From Aggregicoccus sp. 17bor-14 (lineage in GTDB: Bacteria; Myxococcota; Myxococcia; Myxococcales; Myxococcaceae): a stretch of 64,000 bases of DNA. Shown here piece by piece: positions 15,516 through 23,242 of this stretch. The translations under genes and the position numbers were made by a program. The stretch spans positions 81,259-145,258 of the forward strand of contig NZ_VJZZ01000016.1 of the NCBI RefSeq assembly GCF_009659535.1, given 5' to 3'. The notes below the pieces were generated by a model, which saw only the letters and a program-made list of their open reading frames with translations, was not told the DNA's origin and ran no database searches. Positions within the stretch are counted from its first letter, which is position 1. Each line of letters starts with the position of its first letter.

Positions 15516-16400
15516 ATGACCGGACTTCCCCCGTCGGAGGACCTGCAGCTGTTCGTCGCTGTCGCGCGCCACCTGAGCTTCGTGGAGGCGTCGCGCCGCA
15601 CCGGCGTGCCCACGAGCTCGGTGAGCCGGCGCGTGGTGCGCCTGGAGGAGGCGCTCGGCGTCCGGCTGCTGCAGCGCACCTCGCGCCAGGTGGCGCTGAC
15701 GCAGGAGGGCGCGCGGCTGCTCGAGCGCGCCGCGCCCCTGGTGGATGGCCTCGCCGTGGCGCTGCAGTCGACGGCCGAGCGCGAGGCAGAGCCGGCCGGA
15801 CGCCTGCGTGTGACGGCGCCGGTGATGACGGGCGCACGCCGCGTGGCGCCTGCCCTCTTCGCCTTCGTCGCGCGCCATCCGCGCGTCACGCTGGAGCTCG
15901 ACCTGAGCAACGCCGTCGTCCCCCTGGTGGAGGCGGGCGTCGACCTCGCCTTCCGCGCGGGGCCCGTGCGGGACGCGGAGCTCGTCGCGCGTCACCTCTG
16001 GTCGGTCCCCTTCACGCTCGCTGCGGCCCCCGCCCTCGTGCGCGAGGCGCTCGGAGGCCGCACGCGCGTGTCGCGCGACGTCCTCGGCACACTGCCCGCC
16101 GTCTTCAGCCGGCCAGGTGGCTGGAGGTTGCGCCGCCGCGACGGCTCGCTGGACGTGGTGCGGCCGCGCGAGCGGGTCACGGTCAACGACCCGCGCGTCG
16201 CGCTCGACGCGGCCCTGCGCGGGCTCGGGGTGGTATGCGCCCCACTCGAGGACGTGGAGGCGCAGGGCGGTGCGCTCCAGCAGCTGACGGTCCCGGGCCG
16301 CAGCGTGGAGTCGCGCGAGCTGTACGCCGTCTATCCCTCGCGGCGCCTGCTCCCTGCGCGCGTGCGCCTCGCGCTCGAGTGGGTGCGCACGCAGGCCTGA
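15516..16400 (+). CDS. LysR-family transcriptional regulator
   Basis: A 294-residue regulator. The winged-helix domain (residues 8-66) contains DLQLFVAVARHLSFVEASRR and VSRRVVRLEEALGVRLLQRT. The periplasmic-binding-protein-like effector domain follows (RLRVTAPVMTGARRVAPAL, VDLAFRAGPVRDAELVAR). Arrangement next to the divergent SDR gene suggests local control; the inducer is unknown. The ending (SRRLLPARVRLALEWV) is typical of the group closest to CrgA-like members. Confidence 0.9.
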   Translation: MTGLPPSEDLQLFVAVARHLSFVEASRRTGVPTSSVSRRVVRLEEALGVRLLQRTSRQVALTQEGARLLERAAPLVDGLAVALQSTAEREAEPAGRLRVTAPVMTGARRVAPALFAFVARHPRVTLELDLSNAVVPLVEAGVDLAFRAGPVRDAELVARHLWSVPFTLAAAPALVREALGGRTRVSRDVLGTLPAVFSRPGGWRLRRRDGSLDVVRPRERVTVNDPRVALDAALRGLGVVCAPLEDVEAQGGALQQLTVPGRSVESRELYAVYPSRRLLPARVRLALEWVRTQA

Positions 16401-16419
16401 GCTTCCAGAGCGCGCGGCG

Positions 16420-17247
16420 CTACCGCTGTTCGAGCGCGTACTCGAACGACTCCAGCCGCGCGCGCCAGTAGAGCTGCAGGCCCTCGGGCAGCTCCCAGCC
16501 GACCTCGGCCCCGCGCGGCACCTGCATCCCGTCGACGCGCTCGTAGCTCCAGAAGCGTCCCTTCCAGGGCGTGAGCACGGGCCTGCCATCCACGTCGCGG
16601 TAGCGCAGCGCGGAGACCTCGACGATCTCCCCCTGCGCGCCGAAGCGGAAGTCCGCCGATGCGGAGACGCCCGAGTCCTGCACCGTCACGCGCGCCGTGT
16701 GCGCATCGAGGGCTGACCAGGTGAGCCCCTCGCGCGGGAGCAGGGCGGTGGGAAGCCACACGGTCTCGGCGAGCCAGCGCTGCAGCGAGGCCTCCGCCAT
16801 CTCGCGCGTGCCGTGCTGATCCACCACGGGCACCAGCGCCTCTACCTTGCCCAGCATCCGTCCCTCGCCGCGCAGGTAGCTGTCGCGCACGCGCACCGTG
16901 AGCAGTGGATTCATCCGGATGGAGGCGTCCCACACGAAGCCCGGCGTGCCCCCGGAGAAGTGCTGCTCGGCGCGCATGGGGCTCCAGGTGCCGGGGCGCA
17001 GGAGGAACTCGCCCCGCTGCACCTCGTGCGCGCCGCGGATGGGCGCCTGACCTGCGGGCAGCGCGAAGGCGAAGTAGCGGGCCACGGGCGCGGGGAGCTC
17101 CGCGGAAACGGTACGCCCCGCGGGCTCGAGGCGCTCCAGCTGGACGACCGCCCACGCCGTGTCCCGCCGCCAGCGCGCGTGCGCGAGTGCCACGGCGCCC
17201 ACTGCACCGCCCACCACCAGCAGCCCGATACCCGACCACGGCCTCAT
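16420..17247 (-). CDS. Membrane-anchored hypothetical protein (DUF6544/DUF6920-like)
   Basis: A 275-residue protein with one N-terminal hydrophobic segment (residues 5-23) and a large beta-rich exported domain. Recognisable stretches are LPAPVARYFAFALP, GEFLLRPGTWSPMRAEQHF and LTPWKGRFWSYERVDGMQVP near the end. These remind me of the DUF6544/DUF6920 proteins (small lipid-carrier-like lipoprotein folds), but I am not sure. It lies 51 bp after the nnrS gene on the same strand and is probably co-transcribed with it. Confidence 0.6.
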   Translation of the reverse strand: MRPWSGIGLLVVGGAVGAVALAHARWRRDTAWAVVQLERLEPAGRTVSAELPAPVARYFAFALPAGQAPIRGAHEVQRGEFLLRPGTWSPMRAEQHFSGGTPGFVWDASIRMNPLLTVRVRDSYLRGEGRMLGKVEALVPVVDQHGTREMAEASLQRWLAETVWLPTALLPREGLTWSALDAHTARVTVQDSGVSASADFRFGAQGEIVEVSALRYRDVDGRPVLTPWKGRFWSYERVDGMQVPRGAEVGWELPEGLQLYWRARLESFEYALEQR

Positions 17248-17298
17248 GGTGCGACCTCCTCCACGTCCTGCGCGGCCCTGCGCCGCGCGAGTCTCCGC

Positions 17299-18468
17299 TC
17301 AGCCAGCCTCCGCGCGCGGAGGCGCACTCCGCAGCCGAGGCACCACCAGCGCGGCCCACAGCGCGAGCGCGCCGAGGAAGCACGCGGCCGCGCCCGCGAG
17401 CCACCCGCGGAAGTGCGCCGGGTCCAGCGACACGAGCCCGCGCAGCAGGAGCGCACTCAAGCTCAGCGCGCCGCAGCCCGCCACGTGCCACGGGCTCGCG
17501 CGCAGCAGGCCTCCATAGCCGCCGTGCGCGAGCACCACGTGCGTGCTGATGGACAGGGTGATCAGCGCGAGCCCTCCGATGAACACCACGTGCTCGCCCG
17601 CCACCCGGTGCGCGGGGAACAGCGCCACGAGCGCGTAGCCCACGGGAAGGAGCCACGCGCTGAGCCACACGAAGCGCCGGTGCAGGCCGCGCTCGGTGGG
17701 CGCGCGCCACAGGCCCATGGGGCCCACGAGCAGGCCCGCGCACACCGCCGCGCGCAGCGCGTAGCCCAGCTGCGTGGAGCGCGCCGCTTCCAGCCAGAAG
17801 CTCGCGATGAAGAGCAGCGCCGCGCCCAGGTGCAGCAGGCCCGTGACGCCGAGCAGGTGGTCTCCGGGATTCGCCGGCGGCCGCGCGTAGAGCAGCACGG
17901 GCAGCAGCAGCGTGCCCACGCCCAGCACCAGCCCGGTGAGCATGCCTTGCGTGAGCAGCCCCTGGCCCATCAGGTGCCCCATCGGCAGCAGCTCGGCGGG
18001 CGCCGCGGTGAGCAGCGAGCCCACGAGCCCCATCACCAGCGACACCGGCAGCCACGCGAAGCCGCCGGGCACCTGCTTCTGCGGCCGCAGCGCGCGCGCC
18101 CCCACGAAGCCCACCAGCATGAGCAACAGCAGCACCCACAGCGCCTGGCTCAGCGCGAGCTGTCCCATCCACGCGGCCCCCGTGAGGGCGACGGGCAGCA
18201 GCAGCGCGAGCCCCATCTGCCAGGCCGCGGGCGCGCGCGTGGCGGTGCGCCTCGGCACGAAGGTGAAGAGGAAGCCCAGCACGTAGGAGGCGAGGAAGCC
18301 CTGCACCAGCGCGAGCGCGTGGAAGACGGGGTCGTAGCGCAGGCTCGCGCCCAGCCCGAAGAGCAGCCAGGGGAGCACGCCCGCCACCCCCAGCAGCGCG
18401 CCGAGAGGGAAGAGGAGGCGGTAGGGCTCGCGCCGCCAGGTGGGGGCGGAGAGGAAGGTGGTCGTCAT
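17299..18468 (-). CDS. nnrS: NnrS-family haem/copper membrane protein
   Basis: A 389-residue protein with about twelve membrane helices. The N-terminal phrase WRREPYRLLFPLGALLGVAG and repeated His-containing helices (YDPVFHALALVQGF, MGHLMGQGLLTQGM, STHVVLAHGG) are NnrS marks. NnrS proteins are found with denitrification genes and protect against nitric oxide stress, apparently by keeping iron from being trapped as nitrosyl complexes. ATG 18468 is preferred; the upstream ATG 18486 is in frame. The gene is divergent from hemN, with a REP-like repeat and an operator palindrome between them. Confidence 0.85.
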   Translation of the reverse strand: MTTTFLSAPTWRREPYRLLFPLGALLGVAGVLPWLLFGLGASLRYDPVFHALALVQGFLASYVLGFLFTFVPRRTATRAPAAWQMGLALLLPVALTGAAWMGQLALSQALWVLLLLMLVGFVGARALRPQKQVPGGFAWLPVSLVMGLVGSLLTAAPAELLPMGHLMGQGLLTQGMLTGLVLGVGTLLLPVLLYARPPANPGDHLLGVTGLLHLGAALLFIASFWLEAARSTQLGYALRAAVCAGLLVGPMGLWRAPTERGLHRRFVWLSAWLLPVGYALVALFPAHRVAGEHVVFIGGLALITLSISTHVVLAHGGYGGLLRASPWHVAGCGALSLSALLLRGLVSLDPAHFRGWLAGAAACFLGALALWAALVVPRLRSAPPRAEAG

Positions 18469-18500
18469 GGGGTGGACCAGATGCATGGGCTGCGCCCGCT

Positions 18501-18537
18501 TCCCTCACCCCGTCCCTCTCCCAGGGGGAGAGGGGAC
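18501..18537 (-). repeat. REP-like palindromic repeat, copy 5 (reverse)
   Basis: TCCCTCACCCCGTCCCTCTC with the paired GGGGGAGAGGGG arm lies in the nnrS/hemN divergent region, within the leader or promoter of nnrS. It may have altered nnrS expression. Confidence 0.82.
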
Positions 18538-18572
18538 AGCTGCGCCCGTTTTGCGCTTCTAGAACCGGCGCC

Positions 18573-18587
18573 GCGCAAAGGTTGCGC
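18573..18587. promoter_or_regulatory. 15-bp palindromic operator upstream of hemN
   Basis: GCGCAAAGGTTGCGC is a perfect 6+3+6 inverted repeat. It ends 31 bp before a TGGCACG box. Confidence 0.55.
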
Positions 18588-18618
18588 GCCCGGGGGCGCC
18601 GCTGCCCCGCGTGAAGGC

Positions 18619-18634
18619 TGGCACGGGGATTGGA
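18619..18634 (+). promoter_or_regulatory. -24/-12-like element of hemN (imperfect -12)
   Basis: TGGCACGGGGATTGGA has a perfect -24 half, but the invariant GC of the -12 half reads GG. A start near 18645 would make the transcript almost leaderless. The spacing to the palindrome is the main support. Confidence 0.35.
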
Positions 18635-18647
18635 ATCACCCGGCCTC

Positions 18648-20021
18648 ATGAGCCTCACCTCCTTCGAAGTGCCCACGCCGTCCGAAGCGCTGATGCGCCG
18701 CTACGCGGTCGCGGGGCCCCGCTACACCAGCTATCCCACCGCGCCCGAGTGGCACGACTCCTTCGGGGCGGAGGCCTTCGGTGAGCGCCTGGACGCGGCG
18801 GCGCACATGGGCGAGGACGCGCCGCTCTCGCTCTACGTGCACCTGCCCTTCTGCAAGAGCCTGTGCTGGTACTGCGGCTGCAACGTGGTCATCTCGAAGG
18901 AGCAGGGCGCGGCGGACCGCTACCTGGACCACCTGGAGCTCGAGCTCGCGATGGTGGCCGAGCGCCTGGGCGCGCGCCGCAGCCTCTCGCAGATCCACTG
19001 GGGCGGCGGCACGCCCACCTTCCTCTCCGAGGCGCAGATCGAGCGGCTGTGGGCGGCCATCACCCGCCACTTCCGCCCGCAGGCGGACGCCGAGGTGGCC
19101 ATCGAGATCCACCCCGCGCTCACCACCCGCTCGCAGCTCGCGCTGCTGCGCCGGCTCGGCTTCAACCGCCTCTCCATGGGGCTGCAGGACTTCGACCCGC
19201 TGGTGCAGGAGGCGACGAACCGCCTGCAGACCCCCGAGCAGACGCGCTCGCTGCTCGACTACGGGCGCAGCCTCGGCTTCGGCGGCGTGAACTTCGACCT
19301 CATCTACGGCCTGCCGCACCAGAACCCGGAGCGCTGGGCGCGCACGCTGGAGCTGGTGCGCGGCATGGCCCCGGACCGGCTCGCCGTCTACTCGTTCGCG
19401 TACATGCCGGACGTGCTCAAGCACCAGAAGCGCATGCCGGCGGAAGCCCTACCGGTGACGCGGGTGAAGCTGGACCTGTTCCGCTCCGCGTACCGCTCCT
19501 TCGTTGAGGCAGGCTACCGGCCCATCGGAATGGACCACTTCGCCCTGCCCACCGACGAGCTCGCGCGCGCGCAGGAGCGGCGCACGCTGGGGCGCAACTT
19601 CCAGGGCTACACGGTGAAGGCCGCGCCGGACGTGGTGGCGGTGGGCAGCACCGGCATCAGCGACGTGGGCGGCGCCTACGCCCAGAACGTGCGCGCGCTG
19701 CCCTACTACTACGAGCGCATCGCGGGCGGCCGCTTCGCCACCGAGCGCGGCCTGCGCCTGAGCGCGGACGACCAGCGCCGCCGCGCCCTCATCACCCAGG
19801 TGATGTGCAACTTCTGGGTGGACCTGGGCGAGGACGCGCCCGAGTACTTCGCCCCCGAGCTGGAGCGGCTGCGCGCCTTCGAGGAGGACGGGCTTCTGGT
19901 GCGCGACGGCACCCAGCTGCAGCTCACGGCACTCGGGCGGCTCTTCGTGCGCAACGTGGCGATGGTGTTCGACTCCTACCTCGCGCGCGCCGAGCGCCCG
20001 CGCTTCAGCCAGACGGTGTAG
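18648..20021 (+). CDS. hemN: Oxygen-independent coproporphyrinogen III oxidase (radical SAM)
   Basis: Decarboxylates coproporphyrinogen III to protoporphyrinogen IX without oxygen, so haem can be made anaerobically. The 457 residues match true HemN. The radical SAM motif CKSLCWYCGC gives Cys69, Cys73 and Cys76 for the 4Fe-4S cluster, and Cys78 is also conserved in HemN. RYTSYPTAPEWHDSF at the N-terminus and IGMDHFALPTDELA further on are HemN signatures, separating it from HemW-type relatives. A TTG at 18630 is in frame, but ATG 18648 is the natural start. It is followed after 2 bp by a hemerythrin gene. An operator palindrome lies upstream. Confidence 0.94.
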   Translation: MSLTSFEVPTPSEALMRRYAVAGPRYTSYPTAPEWHDSFGAEAFGERLDAAAHMGEDAPLSLYVHLPFCKSLCWYCGCNVVISKEQGAADRYLDHLELELAMVAERLGARRSLSQIHWGGGTPTFLSEAQIERLWAAITRHFRPQADAEVAIEIHPALTTRSQLALLRRLGFNRLSMGLQDFDPLVQEATNRLQTPEQTRSLLDYGRSLGFGGVNFDLIYGLPHQNPERWARTLELVRGMAPDRLAVYSFAYMPDVLKHQKRMPAEALPVTRVKLDLFRSAYRSFVEAGYRPIGMDHFALPTDELARAQERRTLGRNFQGYTVKAAPDVVAVGSTGISDVGGAYAQNVRALPYYYERIAGGRFATERGLRLSADDQRRRALITQVMCNFWVDLGEDAPEYFAPELERLRAFEEDGLLVRDGTQLQLTALGRLFVRNVAMVFDSYLARAERPRFSQTV

Positions 20022-20023
20022 CC

Positions 20024-20566
20024 ATGCACGTGCTGCAGCTGCTGCAGGCGGAGCACGGAGACATCGAGCGGGCGCTCGGGCTGCTCGAGCGCGCGTGCGC
20101 CGCGGCGAGGGCCGGCCGCCCGTCGCCGCCCGAGGCCTTCGCGCAGCTCGCGCGCTTCTTCCTCGCGCACGCCGAGGGCAGCCATCACGAGAAGGAGAGC
20201 GCCCTCTTCGCGGTGATGGCGATGCAGGCACTGCCAGTCGGCGACGCGCTGCTGCCCCACCTGGGCTTCGCGCACGCGCTGGGCCACGCGCTCGCCGAGG
20301 ACCTGGAGACCGCCGTGCAGGCGTGGACCGCGGGGGGCGAGCAGGAGCCGGTGCTCGAGGCCGCGGCGCGCTACGTGCGCCACCAGCGCGCGCACGCGGC
20401 GGACGAGGAGGGCAAGGTGTTCCCGCTCGTGCAGCGCCTGCTCCCGGCGCACCTGCTCGAGCCGGTGCGCCACCGCTTCGCGCGCACGGAGCTCGGGCAC
20501 GGGCGGCTCTCGGATGCGCTGCAGCTGCTGCGGCGCGAGCTCGAGCGGCTCAGCGCGGAGGCCTGA
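20024..20566 (+). CDS. Hemerythrin-like (HHE) protein, co-transcribed with hemN
   Basis: A 180-residue four-helix protein with histidine/glutamate motifs of a hemerythrin-type diiron site: LQAEHGDIERALG, HAEGSHHEKESALF and YVRHQRAHAADEEGKVFPL. Such proteins bind O2 or NO, or act as iron-containing sensors. It starts 2 bp after the hemN stop, so the two should share control. Its end overlaps the convergent CBS gene by 17 bp. It is of the longer HHE cation-binding kind, resembling DUF438/YtfE-type domains only loosely; function is inferred from the motifs. Confidence 0.82.
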   Translation: MHVLQLLQAEHGDIERALGLLERACAAARAGRPSPPEAFAQLARFFLAHAEGSHHEKESALFAVMAMQALPVGDALLPHLGFAHALGHALAEDLETAVQAWTAGGEQEPVLEAAARYVRHQRAHAADEEGKVFPLVQRLLPAHLLEPVRHRFARTELGHGRLSDALQLLRRELERLSAEA

Positions 20567-20984
20567 ACGCGAGGCAGCGCAGCACGTCCAGCGTGGAGAC
20601 GATGCCCACCAGGCGCCCCGCCTCGTCCACCACCGGCACGCGGTGCACCGCGTAGCTGCCCATCAGCAGGGCTGCCTCGCCCACGCTCGCAGTCTCCGGC
20701 AGGGTGAGCGCGTGCCCGGTCATCACGTCGCGCACGCGCACCGGCTGGGCGCCCGCGCCCACCCGCAGCGTGTCCAGCTGCTCCTCCAGCACGTCTGCGC
20801 GCGAGAGCATCCCCACGGGCCGGTGCTCGGCGTCCACCACCGGCAGGCCGCTCACGGTGTTCTCCACGAGCAGCTGCAGCGCCTCGTCCACCGGTTGCTC
20901 GGGCCGCACGCTCACCACGGCGCGCGTCATCACGTCGCGCAGCGGCGTGGCGTCTCCGACTCCCGCGGGTGCCCCGGCCTTCAT
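20550..20984 (-). CDS. CBS-pair protein (144 residues)
   Basis: Two CBS motifs, LRDVMTRAVVSVRPEQPVDE with VSGLPVVDAEHRPVGML and VRDVMTGHALTLPETASVGE with VHRVPVVDEAGRLVGIVS. It is likely to be a small adenine-nucleotide-binding module. The ATG overlaps the stop of the 62-residue membrane protein gene as ATGA, so the two are translationally coupled. It is the last gene of a four-gene minus-strand operon that starts at 22945 and is divergent from norB. Confidence 0.9.
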   Translation of the reverse strand: MKAGAPAGVGDATPLRDVMTRAVVSVRPEQPVDEALQLLVENTVSGLPVVDAEHRPVGMLSRADVLEEQLDTLRVGAGAQPVRVRDVMTGHALTLPETASVGEAALLMGSYAVHRVPVVDEAGRLVGIVSTLDVLRCLAFRPPR

Positions 20985-21169
20985 GCGGCCGACCCGCGCG
21001 CGGTGACGGCCCCTGCGCGCTGCGGCGCCGAGGCCGAGGCCCGCGCCTCCACTGCGCCCAGCATCACCCCGAGCGCGAAGAGCGCCACCAGCGCCGCCAC
21101 CATCAGGCGCCAGGCGCGCTCCGGCTCCACGCCCTCGATCCAACCGGTCACCACGTCCGTCCGCTGCAT
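20981..21169 (-). CDS. 62-residue single-span membrane protein
   Basis: A small protein with a charged N-terminus (MQRTDVVTGWIEGVEPERAW), one membrane helix (LMVAALVALFALGVMLG) and an Ala/Ser-rich tail. AAGGAG sits about six bases before the ATG. It is coupled to the following CBS gene by an ATGA overlap and lies 58 bp after the 12-helix membrane protein gene, so it may be a small partner of that complex. No known family recognised. Confidence 0.65.
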   Translation of the reverse strand: MQRTDVVTGWIEGVEPERAWRLMVAALVALFALGVMLGAVEARASASAPQRAGAVTARGSAA

Positions 21170-21227
21170 TCCGTGCTCCTTCTCTTCACAGGGGGGGCGC
21201 GCAGCCACTGCGCACCCACAGCCCCGC

Positions 21228-22514
21228 TCACGCAAACTCTGCGCGCGGGGACGGGGGCTCCTGCCCCTCGGGAGGGGAGACTGCAACCGCCCTGCCACGC
21301 GCCCAGGGCAGCGCGAGCGCGAAGCCCGCGAGCACCACCCCGGCGCCACCGGCCGCCGCGAGCACCAGCCCCGCGCGCAGCAGCTGCGTGCCGAAGCCGA
21401 GCAGCCCCTGCATCCCTGCACCCGTGAGCGCGAGCCCCGCGGCCATCAGCGCGAGCCCCGCGTGGTGCAGGTGCAGCGCGCCGGGGCGCCGCCCCAGCTG
21501 CAGCAGCAGGGGGAGCAGGAGCCCGCCCGTCACCACGCCCAGCAGGAGCACGTGCAGGTAGAGGATGGCGGGGTGGTGCAGCCGCGTCGCCCACTCGGAG
21601 AGCCCCAGCGCGCCGGCCGCCTCCATGCCGCCCTCGAGCAGCGCCCACAGCGCGACCCAGCGCAGCAGCCCGCGCAGCGAGCCCTGCGTGGAGCGCGAGG
21701 CGCGCCAGAGGGTGCGCACCCAGAGGAAGCCCGGGTAGGCGAGCGCGAGCGCCGCCGCGCGCGCCGCCCACCCCAGCGCACCGCTGCTCCCGCCCGGCAC
21801 GCCGAGCGGGAAGGTGAGCCAGGCGAGCAGCACCTTCCAGCGCAGCAAGCGGCGCAGCGGCGCCTCCTCGAAGCGCACGCCGAGCTCCGCGGCGTGCAGC
21901 ACCAGCAGCCCCATCAGCCCGAGCACGAAGAAGCCCGCGAAGCAGTGCAGGAAGGCGAAGACGGCGAGCTGGCCCAGGTGCGCGTCCTTCACGTGCGCCG
22001 CGAGCAGCACCACGCGCCCGACGGCACCGAGCATCGCGAGCACGAGGTAGGCGAGCGCGCCGCGCAGGAAGCCGTACGCCACGCCCGTGCGCCCGCGCAG
22101 CCGCAGCGCGAGGCGGGCCGCGGCGTAGAGCCACACGAAGAGCGAGCTCGCCGAGACGATGACGCCCGGCCGCCCGTACCCGGAGTGCAGGAAGGCGACG
22201 AAGGTCGCGAGCGAGACGAGGTGGATGAGGGTGAGGGCCGCGCGGTCCGCGCGCGCGAGCGGGGCGCCGGGCGCCCCGAGGCGCTCGAAGGCGAGCGCGA
22301 AGAGGGCGAGCCCCACCCAGCCGAAGTACAGCGTGTGCGAGTGCGCGTGCAGCGCGTTGCCGAAGGGCAGCCACGCGAGCAGGGGGCTCACGAAGGCGAG
22401 GCGCAGCAGGAGCCCCAGCGAGGTGGCGAGCAGGTAGTAGCCGAGCGCGAGGCGCAGGTAGCCGCGCGGCTCGGCGGGGCTGAAGAGGGAGCGGAGGAGC
22501 GCGCGCACGGCCAT
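21228..22514 (-). CDS. Twelve-helix His-rich membrane protein, unknown, next to norB
   Basis: A 428-residue inner-membrane protein with about twelve hydrophobic helices. Many histidines lie in or near helices (GNALHAHSHTLYFGWVG, FLHCFAGFFVLG, LHHPAILYLHVLLLG, LHLHHAGLALM), as in haem-copper oxidase or NnrS-like proteins. It is not recognisably a standard oxidase subunit. It might bind haem or copper and handle NO or quinol near NorB, but that is inference. The ATG overlaps the upstream CBS gene stop as TGATG, so the proteins are probably made together. GTG 22520 is an alternative start. Confidence 0.72.
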   Translation of the reverse strand: MAVRALLRSLFSPAEPRGYLRLALGYYLLATSLGLLLRLAFVSPLLAWLPFGNALHAHSHTLYFGWVGLALFALAFERLGAPGAPLARADRAALTLIHLVSLATFVAFLHSGYGRPGVIVSASSLFVWLYAAARLALRLRGRTGVAYGFLRGALAYLVLAMLGAVGRVVLLAAHVKDAHLGQLAVFAFLHCFAGFFVLGLMGLLVLHAAELGVRFEEAPLRRLLRWKVLLAWLTFPLGVPGGSSGALGWAARAAALALAYPGFLWVRTLWRASRSTQGSLRGLLRWVALWALLEGGMEAAGALGLSEWATRLHHPAILYLHVLLLGVVTGGLLLPLLLQLGRRPGALHLHHAGLALMAAGLALTGAGMQGLLGFGTQLLRAGLVLAAAGGAGVVLAGFALALPWARGRAVAVSPPEGQEPPSPRAEFA

Positions 22515-22945
22515 CAGCACTCGTACTCCGCCGCCTCGCTGCGCCGGTCGAGCCCGACCACCAGCTCGCCGCAGAAGCGCACCAGGTCCGACTCGGTGAC
22601 GATGCCCACCAGGCTCCCCGCGGCGTCGACGACGGGCAGGCAGCCGAACTTGTTCTTCAGCATCAGCTCGAGCGCCTCGCGCAGCGAGGTCTCCGGGCGC
22701 ACGGTCCTCACGTCGCGGGTCATCGCGTCGATCGCCCACACGGCGGGCTCGGTCGCCGCGCCGCCTCCGCGCGCGAGCGCCGCGAGCAGGTCGCGGTGGG
22801 TGACCAGGCCCACCAGCCGCCCGCCGTCCACCACCGGCAGGTGGCGCACGCGGCCGCGGCGCAGCAGCGCCTCCACGCGGCGCAGGTTCTCCATCGGCCG
22901 CAGGGTGATGACATCGCGGGTCATGAGGTCTTGAACCTGCAGCAT
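22514..22945 (-). CDS. CBS-pair protein (143 residues), first gene of the operon divergent from norB
   Basis: Two CBS motifs, VQDLMTRDVITLRPMENLRR with VRHLPVVDGGRLVGLVTHRD and AIDAMTRDVRTVRPETSLRE with GCLPVVDAAGSLVGIVTESD. It probably senses ATP/AMP or a similar ligand. It heads the operon CBS, 12-helix protein, 62-residue protein, CBS. GGGAG precedes the ATG. A -24/-12-like element (22983-22998) nearly identical to the one before hpf lies upstream. Confidence 0.9.
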   Translation of the reverse strand: MLQVQDLMTRDVITLRPMENLRRVEALLRRGRVRHLPVVDGGRLVGLVTHRDLLAALARGGGAATEPAVWAIDAMTRDVRTVRPETSLREALELMLKNKFGCLPVVDAAGSLVGIVTESDLVRFCGELVVGLDRRSEAAEYEC

Positions 22946-22982
22946 GGTGCGCTCCCGGGTGAGGTGTTCCCCCCTGCGCTAA

Positions 22983-22998
22983 TGCATCCGCAGGGCCA
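22983..22998 (-). promoter_or_regulatory. -24/-12-like element of the CBS operon
   Basis: The minus strand reads TGGCCCTGCGGATGCA, with GG and GC ten bases apart. It matches TGGCCCTCGGGATGCA before hpf at 14 of 16 bases. The leader would be about 28 nt. The operator at 23061 is 62 bp upstream. Confidence 0.42.
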
Positions 22999-23060
22999 GC
23001 GCATCGGCCGAGGCTCCAGGTCCCGTGGGGCGCAGCGGCTGCGCCCGGTGGCCGCAACGC

Positions 23061-23075
23061 GCGCAGGGATTGCGC
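23061..23075. promoter_or_regulatory. 15-bp palindromic operator between the CBS operon and norB
   Basis: GCGCAGGGATTGCGC carries GCGCA and TTGCGC. It is 32 bp from the norB -24 box and 62 bp from the CBS operon -24 box, a difference of about three helical turns. A second palindrome, GGCGCAGCACTGCGCC (23194-23209), lies nearer the norB start. Confidence 0.55.
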
Positions 23076-23107
23076 GCCGCACCCCGTGCCGCACCCGTGG
23101 CGCGCTC

Positions 23108-23123
23108 CGGTACGCCCGATGCA
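23108..23123 (+). promoter_or_regulatory. -24/-12-like element of norB
   Basis: CGGTACGCCCGATGCA has GG and GC ten bases apart and three mismatches to the sigma-54 consensus. The leader to GTG 23243 would be about 109 nt and would include the second palindrome. Confidence 0.4.
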
Positions 23124-23242
23124 CACGCAGGCTCCCCGGACACTCCTGGGCTCGGGGCGGGAAGCGCTCGCGGGGCCGGGCTTCAGGCGCTCGGGCGCAG
23201 CACTGCGCCCCACGCGCGCCGTACCGACGAGAGGAGCAGAGC

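Noticed and set aside
18552..18567. Minus-strand CGGTTCTAGAAGCGCA as a sigma-54 promoter for nnrS
   Set aside because: The -24 half is poor and a REP-like hairpin lies between it and the gene.
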